From: JAYZDF01 sp036337945 | GTDB taxonomy: Bacteria > Myxococcota > Kuafuiibacteriia > Kuafuiibacteriales > Kuafuiibacteriaceae | NCBI GenBank assembly: GCA_036337945.1 | Contig: JAYZDF010000030.1 | Coordinates: 12,743-76,742, forward strand | Length of the DNA: 64,000 nt | Reading direction: 5' to 3' | In this document: positions 51,675-61,567 of the stretch, piece after piece | Numbering within the stretch: position 1 is the first letter of the stretch | Layout: the number at the start of each line of letters is the position of its first letter | Translations under genes and position numbers: made by a program | Notes under the pieces: generated by a model | Told to the model about the DNA's origin: nothing | Database searches by the model: none | The model's input: only the letters and a program-made list of their open reading frames with translations

Positions 51675-51752
51675 GCAAATTCACGACATTTTATTGCCGA
51701 GAAACCATCTCAAAATGGTCCTGAGTCTCACCACGTCCTAAGCTTCTGCTAC

Positions 51753-54700
51753 GTGGCTGAACGTGGGTCAGAGGCGGTAGCGCAAGCGTCTCTTGGAAAG
51801 AAATACGGCGTATTTTTGGGCGTTTTTACACCGTCCATACTCACGATCCTCGGCGTGATCATGTACCAGCGTTTTGGCTGGGTGGTTGGTAACGCTGGTC
51901 TGTTTGGTGCAATTGGTATTGTTCTGCTCGCCCACGTAATTTCCGTAACGACGGGACTATCCGTAGCTTCTATTGCCACCAATCACCGCGTTGGGACAGG
52001 CGGCAACTACTACATGATATCCCGTTCTCTGGGCTTGTCGATTGGTGGAGCGATTGGTCTCGCTCTTTACGTTGCACTGACACTCGGCGTGAGTCTGTAC
52101 TTGATCGGTTTTGCCGAAGCCTTTCTCGCTGCGTTCCCCGGTTTTTCACCCACCGGGAACTATCAAAACGACATCCGATTAGTTGGTAGTCTAGCTTGCG
52201 CGTTTATTTCCGTAATCACGCTCGTAGACACATCACTTGCACTCAAAAGCCAGCTGCTGGTTCTTACTCTGATTATCTTCTCACTGATTTCTATCTTTAC
52301 TGGCTCGCCTATACCTGCTGTTCCTGGTGAAACCATCGTTGCTTACACAGCGCCTAAAGATGCACCTTCGTTTGCGACAGTCTTTGCCGTCTTCTTCCCT
52401 GCGGTGACCGGCTTCACAGCTGGCGTTGGTATGTCGGGTGACCTGAAAGACCCGAAAAAAGCGATTCCTTGGGGCACAATGTTCGCCATTGCGGTCGGCC
52501 TTCTGATTTATCTGACTCTGCCGGTATTCATTGCTGAAACAGCGAGTGTTGAAGAGCTTCGTCGCAACAACAATGTCCTTCTCGATATCGCACGATGGCC
52601 ATGGATGGTCACTGCCGGCGTTTGGGCTGCTACGATTTCGTCTGCGATCGGGAGCATCCTTGGAGCACCAAGAACGCTGCAAGCGCTCGCTTTCGATAAC
52701 ATCGTTCCCAAAATATTTGGCCGCGGCAAAGAGGAACCAAGAGTCGCACTTGTTGCGACGATTATCATCGCAGAAGCGGGCATTTTGGTTGCTGAGCTTG
52801 AACTTGTTGGTGCCGTAATCTCGATGTTCTTCCTGACTTGCTATGGCTTTCTGTGTTTGGCTTGCGGGATTGAGCGCTGGGCAAACCCAGATTTTCGTCC
52901 TCAATTTAAGGTACCTGTTTCAATAAGTCTTTTGGGCGCTTTGGCCTGTTTTATGGTCATGTCCCAAATCAACTTCATGGCGATGATTGGTGCCATTGTT
53001 ATTATGTTGATCATTTTCTTGGTTCTCAAACGTCGCCAATTGGGTCTTGGCCGCAGCGATGCGTGGGGAAGTCTATGGTCTGCTGTTGTGCGAGCTGGGC
53101 TGCTGGGTCTTCGTAGAACAAACGTTATTGCGACTCAGGACAACTGGCGGCCGAATATGATTCTCATGTCACGTTCGGGACCCACACGCTCTCAAATTAT
53201 TGAATTTGCGCGCGACATGGTCGGTAAACAAGGAATCTTGACCCATTTTGAGCTTGAACGAGGTGGTCCTCCTCGGGCACGAGTCGATGAACAACTTGAG
53301 TCTGAATACACGGGTATGTTTGCGCGGGTTCAGGGCACGGAAAATATATTCAAATCAATTCCAGATATAGCCGCTAATTTCGGCTTCGTTGGTATGGAGA
53401 CCAATGTCATCATGCTCGGATGGCCACAGGACGTTGAGCACAATGAAGTCTATGCGAGAATGCTACGTCGTCTCGTCGATTTAGACCTTAGCGTCTTGAT
53501 GCTTCGTCTCGATACGAAGGTGGGATTCGGGAGCCGAGAACGAATTGACATTTGGTGGGACGGTATTGCTCCAACGGGACCACTGATGCTTACCATTGCC
53601 CATCTTCTTACATCGAGTCCGGATTGGAAGAATGCGAAGATTCGACTTTTGGTTAACGGTCGCCGCGGAATGGATGAAGGCGCTGCAAAGAAGCGTCTCC
53701 GAGAAACGGTAGCCAGTTCGCGCTTGAAGGCAGAACCGATATTAATGAGTGCTCTAGCAGACCAAAAGTTGATCGCTGAACGTATCCGCAAAGAATCTGC
53801 TCACGCGGATTTGGTTATGATTCATGCGCTTGAACCGGAAGAAGGGCATGAGAAAGACTTCGTCGTCAATAATAACGAGCTTTTGAATCCCGTCGGAACC
53901 ACATTGCTTGTGAGACCCTCAAGCGCATTCACCGACGCGACGGTCATCTTTGATAATCCAGAACCTGTGGAAGAAGAATCGCCCACAATAAAGCCCATCG
54001 CCCAGGACACCATTTTGGTGATGCCAGACCGCGAAGAGTTGGCTCCCAGCATATTGCTCTTAGAAAGCCAACTCCAAGAAGCCGCCGAAAGATTTCGAAA
54101 AGCGGTCCAGCAGAGCTGCATAGAAGAAGAGCGTCAATATATGGATCGAGCTTTTGAAGAAGTATCGCAATTGCGGCAATTGGATCGACGCCTAGCCCGT
54201 CGAGGAACAAATTTAGTGATGTGTCGTGGGCTACTCGACTGGGGCCGTAATCGATACGGCTCCTCGATGATAGAATTGACAACCCGTTTTACCGAGACGA
54301 GCAAATCACGAAAAATAGAGGGCTTAGAAAGCCTGATTCGTGAAACCTTGTGGCAGCGTCGGTTTCGCGAGGGCATCGGACGTTTGCAGCAGGACCTCCG
54401 CGATATCTTGGTCGAGTTACCCGCTTTCGTGCCAGTACAAACTACAGCAACAGACTGGGAGCCAAAGCTTTCAGACAGTTTTCGTGTCAGGCTGTTGAAA
54501 ACTCGAGTTCGTTTGGCGATGTCTCTCTTTGGCGCACAATTGCCATCAAGAAGAGTTTATCTTCGCTCTATTGTTGAAAAATCGTTGAGTGTGGGAATGG
54601 CAAATGAGCTGTCAGTAGCAGTTGGAGATCTCGGATATCGAAGGTTTGAAGTTCTGACGCGATTGCGCAGTTTGTACGGCGAAGTGGCGCGCTTTTTTCA

Positions 54701-57188
54701 GCATCTCAATGACGACCTAGACAACAAGTCTGACCTTGAATTTAATTATCGTCAGTTCGGTCAGTTTTTCAGTCGAGAGTTTGAACAGCTCGAGGATGTT
54801 GCTCGCGATACGACGAGAAGTGTGGCGGCTTTGACTCGCGAGCTTACGGGTACAATATCTAGGACTGTCCAGAGTCGAGCGTTGTCGGTGGTCGACACTG
54901 TAAACAAACCTGAGGTGATATTGACGGGTCGTTCCCCCGCGATTGCTGGAGAAAAGCAACTCCAACAGACCCTGAATAATTTAGAATTTATTCCTGAGCG
55001 CTGGGAACGTCTCCATACCGCCCAGGCGAATGCATTCTTGCTCGATGTTCAAATGGCAAAGTTCAAAGTGACTGTACGTCGGGTTATGACTCAGACGTTC
55101 TATCGTATCCAAAGAGAACTTGAATCTGGTCCTGTGGCGTCGCTTTCTACCGCTCATGAAATTCTAGAGAGAGTGCGAGAATTACGAGAATCTCTGGAAC
55201 GAGCTGAGTCTTCTCCTCCGGAACACGAGAAAGAAGACGTACATCTCGACGTCTCGCCGACCGACGAAGAATCCGAATCGCTTGACGATGATTCTAGAAA
55301 CGATTCGGCAGGGCCCCCCGACCCGATCATAGTAGAGCAGTACTTGAAGGCAGCGGATCAATTGCGCGCTACCTGGGAAGAGCCGTATCGACCGAGAACA
55401 CGTGAAATTATCGAGCAAATGGTGTTGGGCTTAGGAAGGGCTGGGGACCAATTACCTGTTGCTGTTGTAACTTTGGGTGAAAAATCACTCGATTCCATTT
55501 CTGACCGTGGTGATCTGCCGCAATCTGAAGTGAATTATCCAGTACGGAGGCTCGCGCAGAATTTCTTGGAGAACTCAATCGCTCAGCCTTCAGCTAATGT
55601 TATTCGTGAGCTTACGGAAAAAGTACAATTGGCTCAGAGTGATCTTGTAGACGCCGTTCGGCTCGTTGCCTTCGATATTGAACAACAAGGCCAAAATCTT
55701 GAACGGCTAAACGATGATGACCCCGAGATAGGCGAAACACTTGCGCTCGACGGAATGATCAGTGAAAGGATGACCCGCCTCACGAATGCTCAAGAAAAGC
55801 TTCATGCCTATATAGCAGAGCTACGGTCTGTGCTTTTGACGGATGCTTTCCGGGCCCTTGCAGATGTCCGAACAATTATCACGGCATCTTCCTTACCTTT
55901 GTCCGGAGCTGGTGCGCAGGTCTTAGATATTCGAAGAGCACAGGGGCAATTCAAACGCCGCCTCAGCAAGATAAGCAGGCGATTGAAGCGAAGACTAAAA
56001 CATTTCAAGAACAAGCTTTCCCGTTCAGACGAATCACTTCCCCAAAGAAAGCTTCAAGGCGCAAAGAGCCATACTTTGGTCGACGAGTTCATAAAATTGA
56101 GAGGTGTTTTATTTCCTTCGGCTGAGCTACAGAGCCGCTTACCGCTGATCTACAAGAGAGTTTTCGGGAGGACCCCATTAGAAAACATTGACCTGATGAA
56201 AGGAAGAGAGGCGCAAATCGAGGAACTTCGTCGCTCGATAGAGCGCTGGGAAAACGGCATGGGAGGTCCTCTTGCGATACTTGGGGAACCACGTTCAGGT
56301 AAATCCACATTGGTTTCTATAGCCGTCAAGGAATTGCTCAGCGAACGAACTGTGGTACGGGTTCAAGCACCAGCTGGCGGTAGCTCTGATCCTGACGAGC
56401 TTCGACGAGCTATTGTTCAGGCGGTTGGCGGACGCGAGGGGCAAAGTGCCGAAATCGCGTTGCGCGCAATGCCGCCGGGTGCTGTTTTGATCGTTGATGG
56501 ACTGGGTCGCTGGCTAGAGCGCAGCCATGGTGGCTTGGCTGCGATAAAGCTTTGGCGTCAACTATGGCGACGTCTTGGAGAGCGTCATCTCTTTATCGTC
56601 ACCGCAACACCGTATACTTGGGACTATGTTCGCCAACTCTGTGGTCTTGACCAAGGCTTCTTGAGTATCACTTGGTGCGACGCGGTTTCCTCCAAACAAC
56701 TGAAAGAGCTCATTTTACTGCGACAAAGAACGTCAGACTTCGAATTAGAGTTGTCAGGACCGTCTAGTAAAAGACGTCGTCGATCTGCTGGTTGGAATGA
56801 CCAAGCCCAATTGCGTCGACTGTATACACGGTCCAAAGGGAATATTGGTGTTGCGATTGATATCTGGAGGCAAAACATCGTTGGAGTTACGGAGAGGAAA
56901 ATCTCCGTTTCTATTCCCGAGACTCCCGATATCTCTATATTGGAACGCATACCGGTGAGATGGTCAGCAGCATTAGCAGCGATTGCGATTCACGAAAGTG
57001 TATCACCAGCTCGCATGGCGAGAATCATGAGATGTTCAAAAGAAGAGGCCGCAGGGTTACTGGCTGATATGGAGCGCTCGAAATTGATTATGAGCGAGCG
57101 TTCTGGCTCTACCGCTTTTGTCTTGGACGCTGTGCTTCAGCCGCATGTCATGAGTTTCCTAGAGAATAAGAATATTCTTCAGAGGTAA
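51753..57188 (+). CDS. SLC12-type cation-chloride cotransporter fused to a coiled-coil region and P-loop ATPase
   Basis: An 1,811-residue protein with no frameshift. Residues about 10-440 are an SLC12/APC-type transporter (GVFLGVFTPSILTILGVIMY, then QRFGWVVG, and NHRVGTGGNYYMISRSLG). Residues about 465-760 match the cytosolic C-terminal domain of such cotransporters (PNMILMSRSGPTRSQIIEFA and the GTTLLVRPS end). From about 770 to 1490 the protein is helical with coiled coil, including a very basic patch (KRRLSKISRRLKRRLKHF). A P-loop NTPase begins near 1505 with ILGEPRSGKSTLV (Walker A), and a Walker B-like strand near 1575 (AVLIVDGLGRW). A winged-helix-like end follows (about 1730-1806). The start is GTG with no clear ribosome-binding site. 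The transport half likely moves K+/Na+/Cl- or amino acids. Confidence 0.9.
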   Translation: MAERGSEAVAQASLGKKYGVFLGVFTPSILTILGVIMYQRFGWVVGNAGLFGAIGIVLLAHVISVTTGLSVASIATNHRVGTGGNYYMISRSLGLSIGGAIGLALYVALTLGVSLYLIGFAEAFLAAFPGFSPTGNYQNDIRLVGSLACAFISVITLVDTSLALKSQLLVLTLIIFSLISIFTGSPIPAVPGETIVAYTAPKDAPSFATVFAVFFPAVTGFTAGVGMSGDLKDPKKAIPWGTMFAIAVGLLIYLTLPVFIAETASVEELRRNNNVLLDIARWPWMVTAGVWAATISSAIGSILGAPRTLQALAFDNIVPKIFGRGKEEPRVALVATIIIAEAGILVAELELVGAVISMFFLTCYGFLCLACGIERWANPDFRPQFKVPVSISLLGALACFMVMSQINFMAMIGAIVIMLIIFLVLKRRQLGLGRSDAWGSLWSAVVRAGLLGLRRTNVIATQDNWRPNMILMSRSGPTRSQIIEFARDMVGKQGILTHFELERGGPPRARVDEQLESEYTGMFARVQGTENIFKSIPDIAANFGFVGMETNVIMLGWPQDVEHNEVYARMLRRLVDLDLSVLMLRLDTKVGFGSRERIDIWWDGIAPTGPLMLTIAHLLTSSPDWKNAKIRLLVNGRRGMDEGAAKKRLRETVASSRLKAEPILMSALADQKLIAERIRKESAHADLVMIHALEPEEGHEKDFVVNNNELLNPVGTTLLVRPSSAFTDATVIFDNPEPVEEESPTIKPIAQDTILVMPDREELAPSILLLESQLQEAAERFRKAVQQSCIEEERQYMDRAFEEVSQLRQLDRRLARRGTNLVMCRGLLDWGRNRYGSSMIELTTRFTETSKSRKIEGLESLIRETLWQRRFREGIGRLQQDLRDILVELPAFVPVQTTATDWEPKLSDSFRVRLLKTRVRLAMSLFGAQLPSRRVYLRSIVEKSLSVGMANELSVAVGDLGYRRFEVLTRLRSLYGEVARFFQHLNDDLDNKSDLEFNYRQFGQFFSREFEQLEDVARDTTRSVAALTRELTGTISRTVQSRALSVVDTVNKPEVILTGRSPAIAGEKQLQQTLNNLEFIPERWERLHTAQANAFLLDVQMAKFKVTVRRVMTQTFYRIQRELESGPVASLSTAHEILERVRELRESLERAESSPPEHEKEDVHLDVSPTDEESESLDDDSRNDSAGPPDPIIVEQYLKAADQLRATWEEPYRPRTREIIEQMVLGLGRAGDQLPVAVVTLGEKSLDSISDRGDLPQSEVNYPVRRLAQNFLENSIAQPSANVIRELTEKVQLAQSDLVDAVRLVAFDIEQQGQNLERLNDDDPEIGETLALDGMISERMTRLTNAQEKLHAYIAELRSVLLTDAFRALADVRTIITASSLPLSGAGAQVLDIRRAQGQFKRRLSKISRRLKRRLKHFKNKLSRSDESLPQRKLQGAKSHTLVDEFIKLRGVLFPSAELQSRLPLIYKRVFGRTPLENIDLMKGREAQIEELRRSIERWENGMGGPLAILGEPRSGKSTLVSIAVKELLSERTVVRVQAPAGGSSDPDELRRAIVQAVGGREGQSAEIALRAMPPGAVLIVDGLGRWLERSHGGLAAIKLWRQLWRRLGERHLFIVTATPYTWDYVRQLCGLDQGFLSITWCDAVSSKQLKELILLRQRTSDFELELSGPSSKRRRRSAGWNDQAQLRRLYTRSKGNIGVAIDIWRQNIVGVTERKISVSIPETPDISILERIPVRWSAALAAIAIHESVSPARMARIMRCSKEEAAGLLADMERSKLIMSERSGSTAFVLDAVLQPHVMSFLENKNILQR

Positions 57189-57218
57189 GTGAATTCAGAA
57201 TCCTCTTTGCGCTTGTTT

Positions 57219-58190
57219 TCAAGACACAATAGATTTGAGGTCTAGCGCCCAGCGAGCCAGCGCAACACCTACGAGAACTGCACCCTGCCATCGGGAAATT
57301 TTCCAGTTAGTTCGCATGAAGACTATGACGAGCAGGACCATGGTTGTTAGCCCGATAAGGGAAGAGCGTGCACTTTCCTGAACTGAAACCGGATGAATTA
57401 GACCTGCGACACCCAACACGCCGAAAATATTAAAAATATCGCTGCCTATGACGTTGCCGGCTGATAACGAGAATTTCTTCTTTACGATACCAGCCATCGT
57501 AGTAGCGAATTCCGGCGCAGACGTACCCGCCGCTACTATTGTCACCCCGATCATCCATTCACTGAGGCCGAAGTGTCGTGCGACTTCGCTTGCAGAGATG
57601 ACCAAAAAATGAGAACCCCCAAGAATCGCGCCCAACCCCGTAGCCAATAACAATACGTCTTTACCTATTTTAGAGTCTTCGGCATTTTCGAGAATCTCCT
57701 TGAGCTCCTCATCGGGCTCCACACCTTCTCCACGTTTTGTGAATAGAAATAAGAGATATGCGACCAAAAGTCCGAAAAGAATGCCGCCATCAATATTTGA
57801 GAGTCTTAGGTCGCCACCAATAAATAAGCCGAGCAGTAAAGTACCGAGTAGGAGAATACTTGCGTCTCGATAAACAAGAAGTTTTGTCGTGGGGATCGGA
57901 AAGGCAAGGGCGCATCCCCCGAGAATGAATCCGAGGTTGAAAATATTTGAGCCAACCACGTTACCAACAGAGATGTCACCCTGTCCGCGAAACGCCGCCA
58001 GAATCGTCACGGCGAATTCGGGAGCAGATGTTCCGAATGCGACAACTGTAAGGCCTATCACGAGTTCCGAAATACCCAGTCGTTGAGATATTCGCGCCGC
58101 TGCTTCCACAAGCCACGTTGCTCCTTGGGCTATGAGCGCGATGACAACAACGACGATGACCCCGTGAGCAGCAATGGGGAGCTCAGCCAT
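57219..58190 (-). CDS. sodium/calcium exchanger, YrbG type
   Basis: A 323-residue ten-helix CaCA-family antiporter. The two inverted alpha-repeats are present: VVAFGTSAPEFAVTIL with GNVVGSNIFNLG, and IVAAGTSAPEFATTMA with GNVIGSDIFNIF. These line the Na+/Ca2+ site. Length matches E. coli YrbG (325). The longer frame to 58457 is an artefact, because GAGGAAGAG precedes the ATG at 58190 and homology begins there. It overlaps the end of the cupin gene by 8 bp. Confidence 0.93.
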   Translation of the reverse strand: MAELPIAAHGVIVVVVIALIAQGATWLVEAAARISQRLGISELVIGLTVVAFGTSAPEFAVTILAAFRGQGDISVGNVVGSNIFNLGFILGGCALAFPIPTTKLLVYRDASILLLGTLLLGLFIGGDLRLSNIDGGILFGLLVAYLLFLFTKRGEGVEPDEELKEILENAEDSKIGKDVLLLATGLGAILGGSHFLVISASEVARHFGLSEWMIGVTIVAAGTSAPEFATTMAGIVKKKFSLSAGNVIGSDIFNIFGVLGVAGLIHPVSVQESARSSLIGLTTMVLLVIVFMRTNWKISRWQGAVLVGVALARWALDLKSIVS

Positions 58191-58563
58191 CTTGCTCTTC
58201 CTCTGCGTCTCTGCGAACAGTCTCGGGAGAAAACGCGGGCATACAGATCGCAATGTACTCTGCTCCATCTGCATGTGGTGTGCTGTATCTAATCCAAGCA
58301 CCCGCAGGTGTATGAATGGCCTGACCGCTCGATACTTCGAACGTTTCGGTCCGTGTTTCCACCTGAAGCTGTCCACGAAGCACCAAAGTGTACTCATCGA
58401 ACTCTGGACACTGGCCAGGCTCTTTCCAGCCTTCTGGTGAACGCATGTGAGCGACACTAAGGGCCTTGTCCTTCGAATTTACCAGACCGAAGTACTCGTC
58501 TATGATCTTAGGTTTGTTGCCGGGCGCCTCAATTCTCGTGGAGGCATTTATGAATCTGACCAA
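58183..58563 (-). CDS. cupin-domain protein
   Basis: A 126-residue small protein with a cupin barrel: EYTLVLRGQLQVETRTETFEVSSGQAIHTPAGAWIRYSTP in outline, with strand pairs separated by glycine-proline turns. Metal ligands of a classical cupin (G-x5-H-x-H-x3,4-E) are not obvious, so it may be non-enzymatic or bind a small molecule. It overlaps the exchanger gene by 8 bp and probably regulates or supports it. Confidence 0.78.
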   Translation of the reverse strand: MVRFINASTRIEAPGNKPKIIDEYFGLVNSKDKALSVAHMRSPEGWKEPGQCPEFDEYTLVLRGQLQVETRTETFEVSSGQAIHTPAGAWIRYSTPHADGAEYIAICMPAFSPETVRRDAEEEQDG

Positions 58564-58616
58564 AGTGGTAGCATGATTGTCTTAGCAATCAACGATCGGC
58601 AACTACAGAAGCTTAC

Positions 58617-59531
58617 CTATTTCGAATTTTCTAATGTTTGAAGTTTGGCCTTCGTCTCGGCGTGTGCCTGCCGGAGCATAAGTGCGAGTCTCTCAGCTGC
58701 TTTAAGACGTTTATTCAAGCCTTCAACCGAGGATTCCATTTCCTCTAGCTCGCCTTGCAGCTGTTGGTTTTCCACTTTCAGCGCTTCGTGTTCCTTTCGG
58801 AGTTGGCTGAGCTGATCCTCAGCCAACTCCGCCCGTTTCTGCAGGGCCTCAGAAGAAGGATGCATTTGGGGTGGGAACGATGCGAGCGCGGGCCAGGCCT
58901 GACTACCTGCAGCCGGCGGATATGCTCCGTTTATTGGCGACAATCCAGGGGAAAGGGGAACCCCCGGCGGAAACATATGCGCTGGTGTAGGCGTCACGGC
59001 CCTCGGTAATGGCATGGGATAAGGAGGGGAACCTGCCCCATGCATAGGCACCGAAGCATTTGGACCTGTGCCCGCGCTCATCAGTGGAGACACCGGCATT
59101 GCCGGTGTTGGTAAAACGTTATTATGTTGCGGTTGATTTGTTTGAACTGGCTGTGCTGCAGGCCCGTCGCCCGATGACTCTCCAAGAATGACAGGAAAGG
59201 AATCCGTTCGGTTCGCTGCATCGGCTGTCGCTTCTTCTGTCTGACTTGTCGGTGGAACGCTGTCTATTCCGAGGTCTTGGTCTATTTCAGTCACGGGGAC
59301 TCCCAATCTTTGCGCAGCGTTTTTTAGCTCAAGGAATAATTGCTTTGCTAGGTTTCTCGTTTCTGGAGAATAGCCGCACTTGTCAGTTCCAAGGTTCTTG
59401 AGGTGCCCTTCATAGGCGCGTCTAATTGTATCTGTGTCACTGTCGGAGTCTACGCCCAACAACTCATGATCCGTACACTGACCGATCCTTTCTAATTCAC
59501 CACGAATTCTTTTCGAATAAAAATCATCCAT
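58617..59531 (-). CDS. degenerate J-domain protein with Pro-rich linker and coiled coil
   Basis: A 304-residue protein in three parts. Residues about 12-75 resemble a J-domain (DHELLGVDSDSDTDTIRRAY with helix IV-like FLELKNAAQRLG), but the HPD motif that activates DnaK is missing. A long Pro/Ser/Gly-rich disordered linker (about 100-215) follows. A C-terminal coiled coil (about 222-300, EALQKRAELAEDQLSQLR) ends it. I chose the ATG at 59531; an upstream GTG at 59561 is open too. The role is unknown; the pattern suggests a scaffold rather than an active co-chaperone. Confidence 0.65.
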   Translation of the reverse strand: MDDFYSKRIRGELERIGQCTDHELLGVDSDSDTDTIRRAYEGHLKNLGTDKCGYSPETRNLAKQLFLELKNAAQRLGVPVTEIDQDLGIDSVPPTSQTEEATADAANRTDSFPVILGESSGDGPAAQPVQTNQPQHNNVLPTPAMPVSPLMSAGTGPNASVPMHGAGSPPYPMPLPRAVTPTPAHMFPPGVPLSPGLSPINGAYPPAAGSQAWPALASFPPQMHPSSEALQKRAELAEDQLSQLRKEHEALKVENQQLQGELEEMESSVEGLNKRLKAAERLALMLRQAHAETKAKLQTLENSK

Positions 59532-59722
59532 CGTGGATAGTTTGTGACCAGATGCAACCACGCTTTCATTGTAAGGCAGAACGGCCTTGGGATCCTAATT
59601 GAACCCAATATTTATCGATGCCTCGATGTGCAGTTTGCATTGCGTTTTCCACGATTGATTTCGTCCCTTTTTTGCTATCGAATACCCTCGCTTACGGGCT
59701 GTATTTGGCTCTTTTACGGCAA

Positions 59723-61567
59723 TTATACGAATTTTCGACCCCGGATTATGCCTCTTGCCAGAAAGCGAAGGACATTAGGACAACGTGCGATTGAGTCATA
59801 TGTGTGTGACTTGGTAAGATACCACCCGTCAATGTCGCTTTCAAACTCACTTCTATAGCTTTCAGCATTAAAAACCTCGCCAGACAGTATTTCGTTCAAA
59901 CCAATAATCTCTCCTTGCTTTGTGAGAATGAACGTAAGTTGCGCGTCACTGCCCGATCCCCTTGGTTGGTCTAGGGGCGAAACGTAGTCTGCGAGTGTTT
60001 CGCTGACGCTTGCAGGCAAATCTTTTAGGTCTGGAAAACAAGCTTGCAACTCTTGTGCAACGACGTTGTCAACATCAGGGATGGACATGATCAAACTTTG
60101 AAGACGGTTTGAAATCCTAAAAAGAATACTCGGCCTGGTTTGTGTGACCGTGTTCAGCGCTTGCTTGAGTTCTTCGGTGCGGAGAGACAATGTCTCAAGT
60201 AGTCGCCAACCAAGTTTAGGATTCCGCGAAAGGACTCCGTATAAATCAGACCATTCTAACAATACCAGCGTGAGCGGAGAAAATGATGTGACGGTGGCTG
60301 TGGCAAGCCAGCCAGTGAGGAGATTTATTTCGCCAAAGAAATTTCCCTCAACCAAAGTAGCGACCTCCATACCGTTATGGCTCACCTTCGCTTCTCCGGA
60401 AACAATGATACAGATACCGGGACCAATCGTGCCTTGAGAGACAAGTTTAGATTTTGGGCCTCGTCGGAAGACATCACAAGCCTGAAGAATTTGTCTCTGA
60501 TCTGTCTTCGAGAGATTCGCAAACAACGGAATAGAACTAAGCTCAACGTCGACACCTTGGCGGACCAGTTGCGAGGAAACGTCATTGATGCTGCTTTCTG
60601 CGGCCTGCGTAAGCTCTTCTGCGCTAGGGAGTTGCTCGGTTGAAACCCCTCGAGTGATTGCGGTTTGAATGAGGTGACTAGCGAGGCCGTCTATCTTTAC
60701 GATCGCTTCTAATAAGGCCTGACTCGGAACACGTAGTAATAAAGAGTCTGCTGAGGTTGTCACTGTCGCGGAGCGCGGTTCACCCGTAAGCAGAGATATT
60801 TCTCCAACGAAGTCTCCATTACTAAGTTCCGCAAGAAATTCGTTGTTGCGGTGTACCAATAATCGTCCGCTTTGAACCACAAACAATGCATTACCTGGAT
60901 AGCCTTCACGAACGACTTCGCGATTCCGCTCTACTTGGTTGTGCGTTGCCCGATCAGCGAGAAGCCCCATGGCAGACATTGGAGCGTCTGCGAAAAGAGG
61001 CACTTTCCGAAGCATGTCGATGTCCCTTTGACGGTCTCTTTGGTGCGCTCGTCGTAATACGAAGTGCACGAGCAGTGCCTCGAGTGCGAGGATTGGGACG
61101 ACGGCGACTCTGAATTTTCCTCCAGCGAAAATCAGTCCGTCGTAGACGCCGTGTAAGACGACCGCGACGGCTAGGTTGAGTAAGATGGCGTTCCAAGCTT
61201 TGAGTCGCGAGTTTGACCTGTGATAGGAGCCAAGAGCGGTACCAACGATTGCACTACTCAAAGCATGACAAGGAACCGCGGTGACGGCCCTTAATATAGC
61301 CGTCGATGCTCCACCGTTTTGAACGTAAACAATGTTCTCAATTGCCGCGAATCCCAGACCAGCCGAAATACCATAAATAAGTCCTGCACTCACTCGAGGA
61401 TATTTTTTGAGGGATGGACCTGCCATGAGTACGGCCAACAGTTTGACGATTTCTTCGCTCAGAGAAACAATAAGAAAGGCTGACAACCAAGTGTGAGAAG
61501 CGATCGAGAGTTGCGAATGCGACCACTGCTGTAGGGCTAAGGTCGGAAAGAAAAATGCTCCGCCCAC
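59723..61567 (-). CDS. PrsW-type intramembrane protease fused to two cyclic-nucleotide-binding domains
   Basis: A 614-residue protein from the first standard start (GTG 61567). The N-terminal membrane domain carries the PrsW/CPBP-like motifs: SEEIVKLL (EExxK at 38-42), GFAAIEN (E77), a conserved H101 in VPCHALSS and LHGVYDG (139-144). Two cNMP-binding domains follow, about 190-310 and 345-460. The first has a full phosphate-binding cassette, GEISLLTGEPRSATV, with the key Glu and Arg. The second reads GEINLLTGWLATATV and lacks the Arg. The remaining C-terminal 150 residues are unassigned. PrsW proteases activate sigma factors by regulated cleavage. The true N-terminus is probably upstream (see 61568-61744). 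Confidence 0.88.
   Translation of the reverse strand: MGGAFFFPTLALQQWSHSQLSIASHTWLSAFLIVSLSEEIVKLLAVLMAGPSLKKYPRVSAGLIYGISAGLGFAAIENIVYVQNGGASTAILRAVTAVPCHALSSAIVGTALGSYHRSNSRLKAWNAILLNLAVAVVLHGVYDGLIFAGGKFRVAVVPILALEALLVHFVLRRAHQRDRQRDIDMLRKVPLFADAPMSAMGLLADRATHNQVERNREVVREGYPGNALFVVQSGRLLVHRNNEFLAELSNGDFVGEISLLTGEPRSATVTTSADSLLLRVPSQALLEAIVKIDGLASHLIQTAITRGVSTEQLPSAEELTQAAESSINDVSSQLVRQGVDVELSSIPLFANLSKTDQRQILQACDVFRRGPKSKLVSQGTIGPGICIIVSGEAKVSHNGMEVATLVEGNFFGEINLLTGWLATATVTSFSPLTLVLLEWSDLYGVLSRNPKLGWRLLETLSLRTEELKQALNTVTQTRPSILFRISNRLQSLIMSIPDVDNVVAQELQACFPDLKDLPASVSETLADYVSPLDQPRGSGSDAQLTFILTKQGEIIGLNEILSGEVFNAESYRSEFESDIDGWYLTKSHTYDSIARCPNVLRFLARGIIRGRKFV

Noticed and set aside
52281..52904. 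Minus-strand frame of 207 codons inside the SLC12 fusion gene
   Set aside because: Antisense to a well-supported membrane-domain sequence, with basic, low-complexity composition.
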